Assembly (NCBI GenBank): GCA_946406095.1
Contig: CAMJJO010000003.1
Span: 1-37,678, forward strand
Length of the DNA stretch: 37,678 nt
Direction of reading: 5' to 3'
Source: an uncultured Bacteroidales bacterium
Lineage (GTDB): Bacteria > Bacteroidota > Bacteroidia > Bacteroidales > UBA932
The notes beneath the pieces are model-generated. The model worked only from the letters and a program-made list of their open reading frames with translations, was not told the DNA's origin and did not search any database. Of this stretch, positions 8,177-16,655 are shown piece by piece (position 1 is the first letter of the stretch; every line of letters starts with the position of its first letter). Made by a program: the position numbers and the translations under genes.

Positions 8177-8193
8177 TATTATAATTAAATTTG
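8164..8193 (+). promoter_or_regulatory. Promoter of secA
   Basis: TTG (8164-8166), a 19-base spacer and TAAATTTG (8186-8193) match the Bacteroidota -33/-7 pattern. The -7 box lies 23 bases before the secA ATG. Confidence 0.65.
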
Positions 8194-8216
8194 CAGACTA
8201 CACTATTTTTATAAAT

Positions 8217-11200
8217 ATGGCATTAGCAGACGTTATCAAAGCATTGTTCGGATCCAAGGCCGACCGCGACTACAAGGCAGTCAAGCCACTTCTGAACAAG
8301 ATATTGGCAGCATACGACGATATTGACAAATTGTCAGCGGACGAACTCCGCGCCCATTCGGCCAAGCTCCGCGAGCATCTCCGCGAGGTGGAGAAACCTT
8401 TCGAGGACCGGATCGCAGAAATCCGCCTCGAGCTGGACAAGGATATTCCCGTATCCGAAAAGGAGAAACTCGCAACCGAGTCCGACAAACTTGTGAAGGA
8501 CGAAGACGAGGCTATCGAGAAGGCCCTGAACGATATCCTTCCCGAAGCATTCGCCATCGTCAAATCGACGGCAAGGCGCCTTGCACAGAATGAAACCATC
8601 GAGGTGCAGGCCAGCGACTTCGACCGCACCCTTGCAGCAACTCACGACTTCGTGACCATAGACGGCGACAAGGCAATCTACCACAACAAGTGGGTGGCCG
8701 GCGGCAACGAGATTCTCTGGGACATGGTGCATTACGATGTGCAGCTCATCGGCGGTATCGCCCTCCATCAGGGCAAGATAGCCGAGATGGCGACGGGTGA
8801 AGGTAAGACCCTGGTGGCAACCCTCCCGGTGTTCCTGAACGCGCTCGCAGGAAAGGGCGTGCACGTGGTCACCGTGAACGACTACCTCTCCAAACGTGAC
8901 TCCGAGTGGATGGGGCCGCTCTACATGTTCCACGGCCTCAGCGTAGACTGCATCGACAAGCATCAGCCCAATTCGGATGCCCGCCGCAAGGCCTATGAGT
9001 GCGACATCACCTTCGGCACCAACAACGAATTCGGCTTTGACTATCTGCGCGACAACATGGCCATCAACTCCGACGACCTTGTTCAGCGCAAGCATCACTA
9101 CGCCATCGTGGACGAGGTCGACTCCGTCCTCATCGATGACGCCCGTACCCCTCTGATCATTTCCGGGCCGGTCGCCAAGGCGGAGGATGACGGCCAGTAT
9201 ATGGAGTTCCGTCCCTATGTGGAGAAGCTTTACCAGGCTCAGCGTTCCCTTGTGAATCAGGTGCTTAACGACGCCAAGAAGGCCATTGCGGCCGGAGATG
9301 AGCAGGAAGGCGGAAAGCTCCTCCTGCGTGCCCACAAGGGGCTTCCCAAGTATCAGCCTTTGATCAAGTTCCTGAGCGAGCAGGGCATGAAGGTGCTGCT
9401 GCAGAAGGCAGAGAACTACTATATGCAGGATAATGAGCGTGAGATGCCGGTGGTGACGGATCCTCTTTATTTCGTCATCAACGAGCAGCTCCATTCGGTG
9501 GATATGACCGACAAGGGCCACGAGGTTCTTGCCAACGCGGTGGGGAACGAAGACTTCTTCGTCATCCCGGATGTCGGCAGCAGCATTGCCGCTATCCAGA
9601 ACGCGGGTGGTCTCTCCCTCGAAGAGAAGCAGCAGAAGAAGGATGAACTGATGGAGGACTTCTCTCTCAAGAGCGAGCGAATCCATACGGTCAACCAGCT
9701 GCTGAAAGCATATACGATGTTCGAGAAGGACATCGACTACATCATAGTGGACGGCAAGATCAAGATCGTGGACGAGCAGACCGGCCGTGTGATGGAAGGC
9801 CGCCGCTGGAGCGATGGCTTGCACCAGGCTGTAGAGGCAAAGGAAAACGTGAAGGTGGAGGCTGCCACACAGACCTTTGCCACCATCACCCTCCAGAACT
9901 ACTTCAGGATGTATCACAAGCTTTCCGGCATGACCGGTACGGCAGAAACCGAGGCGGGTGAGTTCTGGAGCATCTACAAACTGGACGTGATGGTGATCCC
10001 TACCAACCGCCCCGTCATCCGCGACGACCAGGACGACCTTATCTACAAGACCAAGAAAGCAAAATATGCGGCCGTGATCCAGCGGATAGTCGAGCTCTCT
10101 TCCGAGGGCAGGCCGGTGCTGGTGGGTACGACCGACGTGGAGACTTCCGAGCTCCTCAGCCGAATGCTCAAGATGCGCGGAATCCGCCATAACGTGCTGA
10201 ATGCCAAGGAGAACGCCAGGGAGGCGGAGATCGTCGCCCAGGCCGGCCAGAGCAGCACGGTCACCATCGCCACCAACATGGCTGGCCGTGGTACCGATAT
10301 CAAGCTTTCTCCCGAAGTCAAGAAGGCGGGAGGCCTTGCCATCATCGGCACCGAACGCCACGACAGCCGCCGTGTCGACCGCCAGCTGCGAGGCCGAAGC
10401 GGACGTCAGGGGGATCCCGGTTCGTCCGTATTCTATATTTCGCTGGAAGATAAGCTGATGCGTCTCTTCGGCTCCGAGCGTATCGCCGGCATAGTGGACC
10501 GCCTCGGCATGAAAGACGACGAGGCCCTGGAGAGCTCGATGCTTTCCTCCACCATCGAGCGTGCGCAGAAGAAGGTGGAAGAGAACAACTTCGGCATCCG
10601 CAAGCGTCTGCTCGAATACGACGACGTCATGAACTATCAGCGTGAGGCCATATACTCCCGCCGCCGCAACGCAATCAGCGGCGAGAAGGTGGAAATCGAC
10701 CTCAGCAACATGATGATAGATACGGCTTCGCTCATCATCGACCAGTGCAAGGGAATGGATTTCGATTCATTCCAGGAGACGCTGATGGCAAAGCTCTCGA
10801 TCGATGCCGGTTTCAATGCCGATTTCTATGAGCACGCCAAGGAAGATGAGCTGGTGAAGGCCCTCATCAACCATATGCAGGAGGTCTATACCAGGCGTAT
10901 GGACGTGCTGGTGGAGAAGCTTTCTCCTATCATCAAGCATGTGTACGAGAAGCAGGGGACGATGTATCAGAACATCGCCATTCCGGTTTCCGACGGCCGC
11001 AAGACCATGACCGTTTCCGTCAACCTCGAAAAGGCCTACAACAGCGAAGGCCGCGAAGTTGGCAAGACCCTCAGCAAGAACATCATCCTCTATCAGATAG
11101 ACGAGCACTGGAAGCAGCATCTCCGCGATATGGACGACCTCAAGCAGAGCGTCCAGAACGCCTCTTACGAGCAGAAGGATCCTATCGTGGTCTACAAGCT

Positions 11201-11495
11201 CGAGAGCTACAATCTCTTCGCCCAGATGCTTGAGTCCCTAAACCAGGATGTGCTTAGCTTCCTCCTGCGTGCCTTCGTGCCGCTGAGGGATGCTTCCGAG
11301 GCTGGAAACCGTCCTGCGATGCGTCCCCGCCAGGATATGTCTTCCCTCCAGGCCGGCCGTCAGGACCTTACCACCAACGGCGAGCAGAAGGCCAATACAC
11401 CCATACGTGTCGATAAGAAGATAGGACGCAACGATCCTTGCCCCTGCGGCAGCGGCCTAAAATACAAGAACTGCCACGGAAAGGGCATCGTTTAA
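8217..11495 (+). CDS. secA: Preprotein translocase ATPase SecA
   Basis: SecA is the motor ATPase that drives unfolded preproteins through SecYEG. The 1092-residue product has the Walker A motif ATGEGKTLV near residues 192-200, the DEAD-like IVDEVDSVLIDDAR, helicase motif VI in a QLRGRSGRQGDPG stretch, and a C-terminal SEC-C zinc site CPCGSGLKYKNCHG. It is longer than the roughly 900-residue E. coli protein; I recall similar lengths in Bacteroidota. The frame stays open back to 8061 but would then read through tRNA-Gly, so the ATG at 8217 with its promoter is preferred. The bactofilin gene follows after 23 bases and may be co-transcribed. Confidence 0.98.
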   Translation: MALADVIKALFGSKADRDYKAVKPLLNKILAAYDDIDKLSADELRAHSAKLREHLREVEKPFEDRIAEIRLELDKDIPVSEKEKLATESDKLVKDEDEAIEKALNDILPEAFAIVKSTARRLAQNETIEVQASDFDRTLAATHDFVTIDGDKAIYHNKWVAGGNEILWDMVHYDVQLIGGIALHQGKIAEMATGEGKTLVATLPVFLNALAGKGVHVVTVNDYLSKRDSEWMGPLYMFHGLSVDCIDKHQPNSDARRKAYECDITFGTNNEFGFDYLRDNMAINSDDLVQRKHHYAIVDEVDSVLIDDARTPLIISGPVAKAEDDGQYMEFRPYVEKLYQAQRSLVNQVLNDAKKAIAAGDEQEGGKLLLRAHKGLPKYQPLIKFLSEQGMKVLLQKAENYYMQDNEREMPVVTDPLYFVINEQLHSVDMTDKGHEVLANAVGNEDFFVIPDVGSSIAAIQNAGGLSLEEKQQKKDELMEDFSLKSERIHTVNQLLKAYTMFEKDIDYIIVDGKIKIVDEQTGRVMEGRRWSDGLHQAVEAKENVKVEAATQTFATITLQNYFRMYHKLSGMTGTAETEAGEFWSIYKLDVMVIPTNRPVIRDDQDDLIYKTKKAKYAAVIQRIVELSSEGRPVLVGTTDVETSELLSRMLKMRGIRHNVLNAKENAREAEIVAQAGQSSTVTIATNMAGRGTDIKLSPEVKKAGGLAIIGTERHDSRRVDRQLRGRSGRQGDPGSSVFYISLEDKLMRLFGSERIAGIVDRLGMKDDEALESSMLSSTIERAQKKVEENNFGIRKRLLEYDDVMNYQREAIYSRRRNAISGEKVEIDLSNMMIDTASLIIDQCKGMDFDSFQETLMAKLSIDAGFNADFYEHAKEDELVKALINHMQEVYTRRMDVLVEKLSPIIKHVYEKQGTMYQNIAIPVSDGRKTMTVSVNLEKAYNSEGREVGKTLSKNIILYQIDEHWKQHLRDMDDLKQSVQNASYEQKDPIVVYKLESYNLFAQMLESLNQDVLSFLLRAFVPLRDASEAGNRPAMRPRQDMSSLQAGRQDLTTNGEQKANTPIRVDKKIGRNDPCPCGSGLKYKNCHGKGIV

Positions 11496-11518
11496 CAGAA
11501 TATAATATTTGAACAGAT

Positions 11519-11935
11519 ATGAGTTACATCAACAAATCTACAGCACCTGTGGTAGACGCCAACAACGTCAGCCACATATCCTCCGGAACCGTTATCAAGG
11601 GTGAAGTTTCGTCCGTGGCAGATATCCGTGTTGACGGAGAAGTCATGGGCAAGGTCTACTCCCAGGGCCGTGTGGTTGTTGGGGAAGACGCGTCCATAAC
11701 CGGCACCCTGGCCTGCGACAATGTCGATTTCTGGGGAAAGATCGAAGGCGATATCTACGTGAAGGACACCTTCTCCCTCAAGGGCACGGCAACCGTTAAC
11801 GGTAATATCCATGTCCGCCGTCTCCAGGTGGATATGGGCGCCCAGATCAACGGCACCTGCAACATGATTACGGAAGAAGATTACGAGACCTTCATCAAGG
11901 ACGTGATCACCACCAAAGCTCCCGTAATCGAGTAA
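11519..11935 (+). CDS. Bactofilin (polymer-forming cytoskeletal protein)
   Basis: A 138-residue bactofilin-family protein. Bactofilins polymerise without nucleotide into filaments that position cell-wall or envelope enzymes. The core of about residues 20-115 shows the short beta-helix repeat rhythm (GTVIKGEVSS, IRVDGEVMGKV, GRVVVGEDASITGTL, KIEGDIYVKDT, ATVNGNIHV), flanked by short disordered ends. The length is typical. It lies 23 bases behind secA and ends in a terminator, so a secA-bactofilin transcript is plausible. No lysostaphin-type M23 peptidase partner is adjacent, though such a pairing is common elsewhere. Confidence 0.92.
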   Translation: MSYINKSTAPVVDANNVSHISSGTVIKGEVSSVADIRVDGEVMGKVYSQGRVVVGEDASITGTLACDNVDFWGKIEGDIYVKDTFSLKGTATVNGNIHVRRLQVDMGAQINGTCNMITEEDYETFIKDVITTKAPVIE

Positions 11936-11942
11936 GAGAGTT

Positions 11943-12320
11943 TCATTCAAGTTCCGGAACCCGCCTGATATTATACAGGCGGGTTTCTGTTTTATTATAG
12001 GAAATGTCGAAGCATCGGTACTCGTCCCGCCCCCGGCGTATGCGCCGGAACTCGGTCACATACTCTGAGCGGAAGCCGGCGTCGGCCAGCGATGCCAGCT
12101 CCGGGGCTCTTTCTCCGGATTCCAGCACCATCTTCAGCACCTGATAGTTCTTGTCCAGGATTCCCAGCACCCTGTTCCTGCGGTGGCGGGCGGGGCCGTT
12201 CAGGGAATTGTTCCATTCATTCTTGCATCTGCTGCAGCAGAACCGCTTGTCCGCCCTGCCCGAAATTGGCTTTCCGCAGTTGAGGCAGACTCTTTCCTCT
12301 TCGTGTTTCTGTTCGTTCAT
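11943..12320 (-). CDS. Small zinc-ribbon protein, function unknown
   Basis: A 125-residue protein starting MNEQKHEEER. An N-terminal zinc-binding pair, CLNCGKPI followed by RFCCSRC, resembles the treble-clef zinc ribbons of many small Bacteroidota proteins. The remaining residues, about 45-125, are mostly helical and basic (RRIRRGRDEYRC). The frame is open upstream to 12641, overlapping ssb on the other strand; that extension is low complexity, hydrophobic and lacks homology-like features. The ATG at 12320 with a promoter 57 bases upstream is preferred. The bactofilin terminator is embedded in its last codons. A nucleic-acid-binding role is only a guess from the zinc ribbon. Confidence 0.75.
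   Translation of the reverse strand: MNEQKHEEERVCLNCGKPISGRADKRFCCSRCKNEWNNSLNGPARHRRNRVLGILDKNYQVLKMVLESGERAPELASLADAGFRSEYVTEFRRIRRGRDEYRCFDISYNKTETRLYNIRRVPELE
11958..11995 (+). terminator. Terminator of the bactofilin gene, inside the convergent gene
   Basis: AACCCGCCTG and CAGGCGGGTT form a 10-bp stem around an 8-base AT loop, followed by TCTGTTTTATT. It works rightward only, since the leftward side lacks a T-run. It lies within the coding 3' end of the zinc-ribbon gene. Confidence 0.85.
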
Positions 12321-12376
12321 CTCTTTTTTTTGCAGAAAAGTTGAGAAGGATAATCCGGATTTCCAAATTTTTTCGG

Positions 12377-12405
12377 CAAACATATAAAAATTTAAGTTTA
12401 GGCAA
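12377..12405 (-). promoter_or_regulatory. Promoter of the zinc-ribbon gene with internal TTTAAGTTT site
   Basis: The minus strand has TTG (12405-12403), an 18-base spacer and TATGTTTG (12384-12377), an exact -7 match 56 bases from the start codon. The 9-mer TTTAAGTTT (12391-12399 on the plus strand) fills the spacer, where a bound protein would block transcription. Confidence 0.5.
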
Positions 12406-12407
12406 AT

Positions 12408-12425
12408 CATAAGAAAAATCTTATG
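12408..12425. repeat. Short inverted repeat upstream of the zinc-ribbon promoter
   Basis: CATAAGA and TCTTATG are perfect 7-base arms around AAAA, directly upstream of the -33 element. It could be a protein-binding site. The rest of the 12321-12543 gap is AT-rich and otherwise featureless apart from the two promoters. Confidence 0.45.
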
Positions 12426-12489
12426 GTCTTTTAAAAACACACAATCGTCAGCAGAAACAGAAATTAAGGCAAATGTTTGCCACGATTCT

Positions 12490-12520
12490 TTGGTAATGGC
12501 GTCGCTCTGCCTTTCCTTTG
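12490..12520 (+). promoter_or_regulatory. Probable promoter of the ssb-pilus transcript
   Basis: TTG (12490-12492), a 20-base spacer and TTCCTTTG (12513-12520), one mismatch from TAnnTTTG. It predicts a leader of about 18 bases before the ssb ATG at 12544. It is the only candidate seen for the rightward block that continues into the pilus genes. Confidence 0.4.
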
Positions 12521-12543
12521 CATCGGACCAAAAAACAAAGAAT

Positions 12544-12891
12544 ATGGAACAAATCAACAAAACCGAATTGCGTGGTCTCGTGGGGTTTGTAAGGCTCCAG
12601 GAGGTCGGAGGGAAGAAAGTGGCGCATTTCACCGTTGCCACTTCGATGGCTTACAACGACCGCAGCGGCTCTGCGGTTATCGAAACTCAATGGCATAACG
12701 TGACTGCCTGGGAGGGCAAGCGTATCGAGGGCCTGGAAAAACTGAAGAAAGGGGATAAAGTCTGGCTCTTCGGACGCATCCGCTATACCAAGTTCAAGGG
12801 AGCCGACGGTGTCGAACACAATTCCACTGAAATCATTGCCAACAGGATGACAATTATCGACGACGATGATGCTTTCCCTTGCGAGATGTAG
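12544..12891 (+). CDS. ssb: Short single-stranded DNA-binding protein
   Basis: A 115-residue SSB that should coat single-stranded DNA in replication or repair. An OB fold fills almost the whole chain: NKTELRGLVGFVRLQEV, VAHFTVATS, TQWHNVTAWEGKR, LKKGDKVWLFGRIRYTK. There is no glycine-rich linker, and the end DDDDAFPCEM resembles the acidic SSB protein-interaction tip with a few extra residues. It is much shorter than E. coli SSB (178 residues), as is common for accessory SSBs in Bacteroidota. The frame opens at 12490, but the ATG at 12544 aligns with the family start. Its last 26 bases overlap the next gene, suggesting translational coupling to the pilus operon. Confidence 0.92.
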   Translation: MEQINKTELRGLVGFVRLQEVGGKKVAHFTVATSMAYNDRSGSAVIETQWHNVTAWEGKRIEGLEKLKKGDKVWLFGRIRYTKFKGADGVEHNSTEIIANRMTIIDDDDAFPCEM

Positions 12892-14779
12892 GCTGCTGGT
12901 TCTGTCGGTGCTTGTCCTGTGCTCGTGTGCACAGGCCCGCAAGATAGAATCGGTCAGGTCCGGAGCTTTCGTTCCGGGCCTGGCCCTGGCAGAAGATGTC
13001 CGCCCGCCGGAAGTGCCGGTGGAAACCCTTATCAGCGACACCATGATGATAAAGGATGCCGAAGGAAGGGATCTGATCATAATGAAAGCGGTGCGGGACG
13101 AGAACGGAGATATGGTGGCCAGCGACGTGATTCTGCCTTCGGTGGTAGTCGCCAGTTTCCGAAACGTGGCCGAGAGGCTTGGCCTGGTGGACCTGAGGTT
13201 CGACCTGAAGGTGCCTGCCGACCTTACCGACAGCCGATGGCAGCTGAGGCTGTCTCCCGTAATGCATATCATGGGGGAGGAGGTGGCTCTGGATCCGGTC
13301 TTCATCACCGGTTCGCAATACCGGGCGGCACAGTTGCGCGGCTACGAAAGATACGCCAGATTCATCGACAGCATAGTCACCGATACCACTCTTTTCATCA
13401 GGAAAAACGAACTTGAATTGTTCCTTAGGAGAAACCTGCCGGAACTGTATGCCTTCCGGGAAGACAGCTCCAGGGTGAGCGACGAGCAGTGGAAGTCGGC
13501 TTTCGGAGTCACAGGCCCGGAAGCGGTGGATCATTACACCGATCATTATCGCAAGCGCCTGAATGCCCGTAAGGCCGGGCGAAAGGACAAGATGTTCCGT
13601 AAATACGTCAAGGCCCCCATCCGCACGGAGGCTCTCCGGCTGGACACGGTCGTGGTGGCCGAATCCGGCGACATTTCCTACAGTTATGTGCAGACAATCC
13701 ATACCCGCCCGAATCTGAGAAAAGTGGAGATAGAACTGATCGGGAGCATCTTCGAAGAGGACAGGGAGATCTGCAAGCTGCCAAGCCCCGGCAATCTGAC
13801 GTTCTACATCAGTTCGCTTTCTTCATTTGCGGAGGATAGGGAAAGATTCCTTACAAAGGTGGTCTCACGCCGGGTGGAAGCAAATACGTCCTGTTATATA
13901 GAATTCGGCGCCGGAAAGGCGGAAATCCTGGAAAACCTGGGGATGAATGCCTCCGAGATGGGCCGTATCAAAGGAAATATCCGGGACATCCTGGAGGACG
14001 ACAAATATGACCTGGACTCCGTGGTAATCACCGCATTTGCATCCCCCGAGGGATCGGCGGCCTCCAATTCCAGACTCGCACTGCGCCGGGCCGGAGCTGC
14101 ATCGGACTTCTTTTCCGGCTACACGCATTTCCTGATCGATAGCCTGTGCATGGCTGGAGATATCCCCCGTGTGGATTTCATCTCCCACGGTGGAGGGGAG
14201 AATTGGGATATGTTCGAGCGCCTTGTAGATGCCGACACCCTGATTCCTCCCGCATCTCTTGAAAAGCTCAGGGAAAAGATGGAAATCAGGGATCCGGATG
14301 GCCGGGAGGCGTCTTTTCGCCGGCTGGAAATCTATCCATACCTGAGGAAAAACATCTATCCAAGGCTCCGGATGGTCCGCTTCGACTTCCATCTGCACAG
14401 AAAGGGAATGGTGAAGGATACCATCCATACCACTATCCCGGACACCCTTTACAGTCAGGGGGTGCAGGCTCTCAAAGACAGGGACTATGAGCGTGCGCTG
14501 GCGCTGCTGCTGCCATACCGCGATTATAACACGGCGGTGGCATTCCTCTCGCTGGGCAGGAATCACAATGCAATGGAGATACTTGAAAAACTGGAACAGA
14601 CTCCTCAGACGGACTATATGAAGGCTGTACTCTATTCCCGTTTCGGGGATGGACGGAATGCCGTCCAGCACTATATGAATGCCTGCTCGGCAGACAGGAG
14701 TTTCGTCTTCCGCGGGAGTCTTGACCCAGAAATAGCAACCCTTATAAAACACTATAATTTAAATCTTTACGATCAATGA
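12866..14779 (+). CDS. OmpA-like lipoprotein heading the pilus operon
   Basis: A 637-residue predicted lipoprotein; the lipobox Cys21 follows LVLCS. Residues of about 95-130 are beta-rich (DLRFDLKVPADL, QLRLSPVMHIMG). A later region around residues 375-410 (DSVVITAFASPEGSAASNSRLALRRA) resembles the OmpA C-terminal peptidoglycan-binding fold. The last 130 residues or so look like short helical TPR-type repeats (YSQGVQALKDRDYERALALLLPY). Proteins of this general layout often accompany fimbrillin operons in Bacteroidales, where they may hold the assembly site to the cell wall; that role is inference. The start overlaps ssb by 26 bases (12869 is an alternative ATG), and the stop overlaps the next gene's start in ATGA. 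Confidence 0.8.
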   Translation: MMLSLARCRLLVLSVLVLCSCAQARKIESVRSGAFVPGLALAEDVRPPEVPVETLISDTMMIKDAEGRDLIIMKAVRDENGDMVASDVILPSVVVASFRNVAERLGLVDLRFDLKVPADLTDSRWQLRLSPVMHIMGEEVALDPVFITGSQYRAAQLRGYERYARFIDSIVTDTTLFIRKNELELFLRRNLPELYAFREDSSRVSDEQWKSAFGVTGPEAVDHYTDHYRKRLNARKAGRKDKMFRKYVKAPIRTEALRLDTVVVAESGDISYSYVQTIHTRPNLRKVEIELIGSIFEEDREICKLPSPGNLTFYISSLSSFAEDRERFLTKVVSRRVEANTSCYIEFGAGKAEILENLGMNASEMGRIKGNIRDILEDDKYDLDSVVITAFASPEGSAASNSRLALRRAGAASDFFSGYTHFLIDSLCMAGDIPRVDFISHGGGENWDMFERLVDADTLIPPASLEKLREKMEIRDPDGREASFRRLEIYPYLRKNIYPRLRMVRFDFHLHRKGMVKDTIHTTIPDTLYSQGVQALKDRDYERALALLLPYRDYNTAVAFLSLGRNHNAMEILEKLEQTPQTDYMKAVLYSRFGDGRNAVQHYMNACSADRSFVFRGSLDPEIATLIKHYNLNLYDQ

Positions 14780-15849
14780 AAAAGTACATTTATCTGGCAG
14801 CGTCATTCGCTGCGGCGGCTCTTTGCGGCTGCAACAAACAAAACCCCGTTCAAACTATCATGCATGAACCCGATGGCTGTGCACAGATCGCCTTGTCTCT
14901 TGCCGGGAGCAGGAGCACCAAGGCAAGCGTCGACGGAACCGATGTGGAAAATGAGGTCGGAACGGTGGACGTGTTCGTATTCTTCAAGGGAGGTGAGTTC
15001 GACGGACGCCTGGACGCCTACGAACATTTCGACACCGCCCCGTATACACTGAGCGCAACGGCGGGAGACAGGACAATCTACGCCGTAGTCAACAGCGAGC
15101 ACTCGAAATCGGTACTGGAAACCATTTCCACACAGACGGAACTGCTTTCGAAAATGGCGACTCTGTCCTCCCAGAAAAACGCGTCGAATAAACCGGGATT
15201 GTTCACAATGATTGGCAGCGTAAACCGCACGGAGGCCACCTCCAATGCACTTGTGGCCGGTGTGAATTCAGTCACCGTGACGGTAGACCGCATGGTTTCC
15301 AGGGTGCGTCTCCAGAAGATTACCCGTGCATTCGAGTCTTCTGCATTGGCTTCGCAGGATTTCCGCGTAGACGAGGTCTATCTGGCGAATGCGGAAAGTG
15401 TCGATGAGTATGGGCCCGGGCATACCCCAGCGGCTGATGAATTCGTCAATAAACTCGGCGTGCCGGATGAAAGCTATGACATATGGCTGCGAAGGGCCCT
15501 GTCGTCAACACTCGCGAACAACGAATCTAAAACTCTCACGGATGCATCCTACAGCCTTTATGCAATGCCGAATCCGGTGGACACCGACAGCGAGGCGACG
15601 CCCTTCACCGTCCGTAATACAAAGCTCGTGGTCAAGGCCACCCTGGCAGGGAAAGCGCTGTATTATGTGATTCCTCTGGGTGCGATCCGTGGAAATACCA
15701 CCTACGATATCAGCGAACTGGTGCTGACGAGGCCGGGATCTTCGGACCCTGAGCAGAAAACGGAAGTAGCCTCCTGCACGTTCACGCTGGAGATCAGTCC
15801 CTGGACCGTCGTGCCGGTGGAAACGGAAACAGGCAGGTATGTGATATGA
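14776..15849 (+). CDS. FimA-like major pilin of a type V pilus, lipoprotein precursor
   Basis: A 357-residue fimbrillin, probably the main shaft subunit. The signal peptide ends at a lipobox with Cys19 (LCGC). An N-terminal beta-sandwich region contains VDVFVFFKGGEFDG and TIYAVVNSEHS. The C-terminal part contains ALYYVIPLGAIRGNTTYDISELVLTRPGSSDPE and a final CTFTLEISPWTVVPV, closely resembling the FimA/Mfa1 end. In characterised relatives the lipidated precursor reaches the outer membrane, a protease removes the first strand, and the C-terminal strand of the incoming subunit fills the groove. It is coupled by ATGA overlaps on both sides, which supports fixed-ratio synthesis with the anchor gene. 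Confidence 0.9.
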   Translation: MKKYIYLAASFAAAALCGCNKQNPVQTIMHEPDGCAQIALSLAGSRSTKASVDGTDVENEVGTVDVFVFFKGGEFDGRLDAYEHFDTAPYTLSATAGDRTIYAVVNSEHSKSVLETISTQTELLSKMATLSSQKNASNKPGLFTMIGSVNRTEATSNALVAGVNSVTVTVDRMVSRVRLQKITRAFESSALASQDFRVDEVYLANAESVDEYGPGHTPAADEFVNKLGVPDESYDIWLRRALSSTLANNESKTLTDASYSLYAMPNPVDTDSEATPFTVRNTKLVVKATLAGKALYYVIPLGAIRGNTTYDISELVLTRPGSSDPEQKTEVASCTFTLEISPWTVVPVETETGRYVI

Positions 15850-16643
15850 GAACGCTTGGATTGCTTGCCCTTGCCTTGCTGGCGGTGGCCTGCACGGTGA
15901 AGGAGGACAGGACGTTCTGCCCGGCTTGGTGCGTGGTCTATTCCGACGGTTATGTGGCCGAAGGGTGCAACGGCAATCTGACTTGCAATATCGCCATAGG
16001 CGAAGACAGCAACTTCGAGTACGGGCGGCAGGATTACGACAGTTTCACCCACAAGGGAAACCTGGTAATGGAGGTCCCCAGGAACGAGGAGGTCTATGTG
16101 GATGTTTTCTGCGGTCTGGAAGGGATGGAACTGATAGGATCCGTGCTGAAGATACCGATGGGTTGCGCCTGCGACAACGTTTACTCCGGCCACGGACAGG
16201 TTTTCATCCAGGGCGAAGAAGGGGAGACCGGCCTTCCGCTGAATAAGGATTATACCCAGATAACGATGAAGGTGAACGGTATAGTCGACGGATACTATCC
16301 CTTCGGTTTCCGCATCAGAGGCAACGTCGATGGGTACGAACTGCCCGGAGGCAGGCCGCACAGGGGCGAGTTCGACTACATACCCAAGGTCGAGAGCGGG
16401 AATATCTTCCGGGCCAAGGTGCCGAGGCAGCTTGACGATTCCCTTGTCCTGGAAGTATTCCACCTGGACGATGGCTCTCTGGTCACCATCCAGAATCTCG
16501 GAAAGATTATCCGGGATATGGGCTATGACTGGAATGCCAGGGACCTTAAAGACATAGGTATAGGAGTGGATGTTTCGGAGGCCTCTTTCAGGGTTGTCAT
16601 CGAAGCCTGGGAAATATCCGAGACAGTAACGGTAGTATTTTAA
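15846..16643 (+). CDS. FimB/Mfa2-like pilus anchor lipoprotein
   Basis: A 265-residue protein of the FimB/Mfa2 family, which in Porphyromonas caps the pilus base, anchors it to the outer membrane and limits its length. The lipobox gives Cys16 (LLAVAC). Family-like features include an early Cys pair (FCPAWCVVYS), EVYVDVFCGLEG, a central VNGIVDGYYPFGFRIRGNVDGYELPGG, and a terminal strand pair (ISETVTVVF). Its position directly after the major pilin is the same as mfa2 after mfa1. The start overlaps the pilin stop (ATGA) and the next gene follows after 12 bases. Confidence 0.88.
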   Translation: MRTLGLLALALLAVACTVKEDRTFCPAWCVVYSDGYVAEGCNGNLTCNIAIGEDSNFEYGRQDYDSFTHKGNLVMEVPRNEEVYVDVFCGLEGMELIGSVLKIPMGCACDNVYSGHGQVFIQGEEGETGLPLNKDYTQITMKVNGIVDGYYPFGFRIRGNVDGYELPGGRPHRGEFDYIPKVESGNIFRAKVPRQLDDSLVLEVFHLDDGSLVTIQNLGKIIRDMGYDWNARDLKDIGIGVDVSEASFRVVIEAWEISETVTVVF

Positions 16644-16655
16644 AAACAATTGATA

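Noticed and set aside
8061..8216. N-terminal extension of secA
   Set aside because: It would translate through the tRNA-Gly gene and the secA promoter; the ATG at 8217 matches the usual SecA start.
8334..10361. 675-codon open frame on the minus strand
   Set aside because: Antisense to secA, which has all its motifs and a promoter.
12408..12425. Terminator ending a transcript before ssb
   Set aside because: The AT-only 7-bp stem and short T-run are weak, and no rightward gene lies just upstream, so it was listed as an inverted repeat only.
12321..12641. Upstream extension of the zinc-ribbon gene overlapping ssb
   Set aside because: The extension is low complexity and covers two promoters. 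The ATG at 12320 directly precedes the conserved zinc-ribbon part.
12448..13702. Two overlapping minus-strand frames of about 280 codons
   Set aside because: They lie opposite ssb and the OmpA-like gene and share no features with known proteins; the plus-strand genes have lipobox and family motifs.
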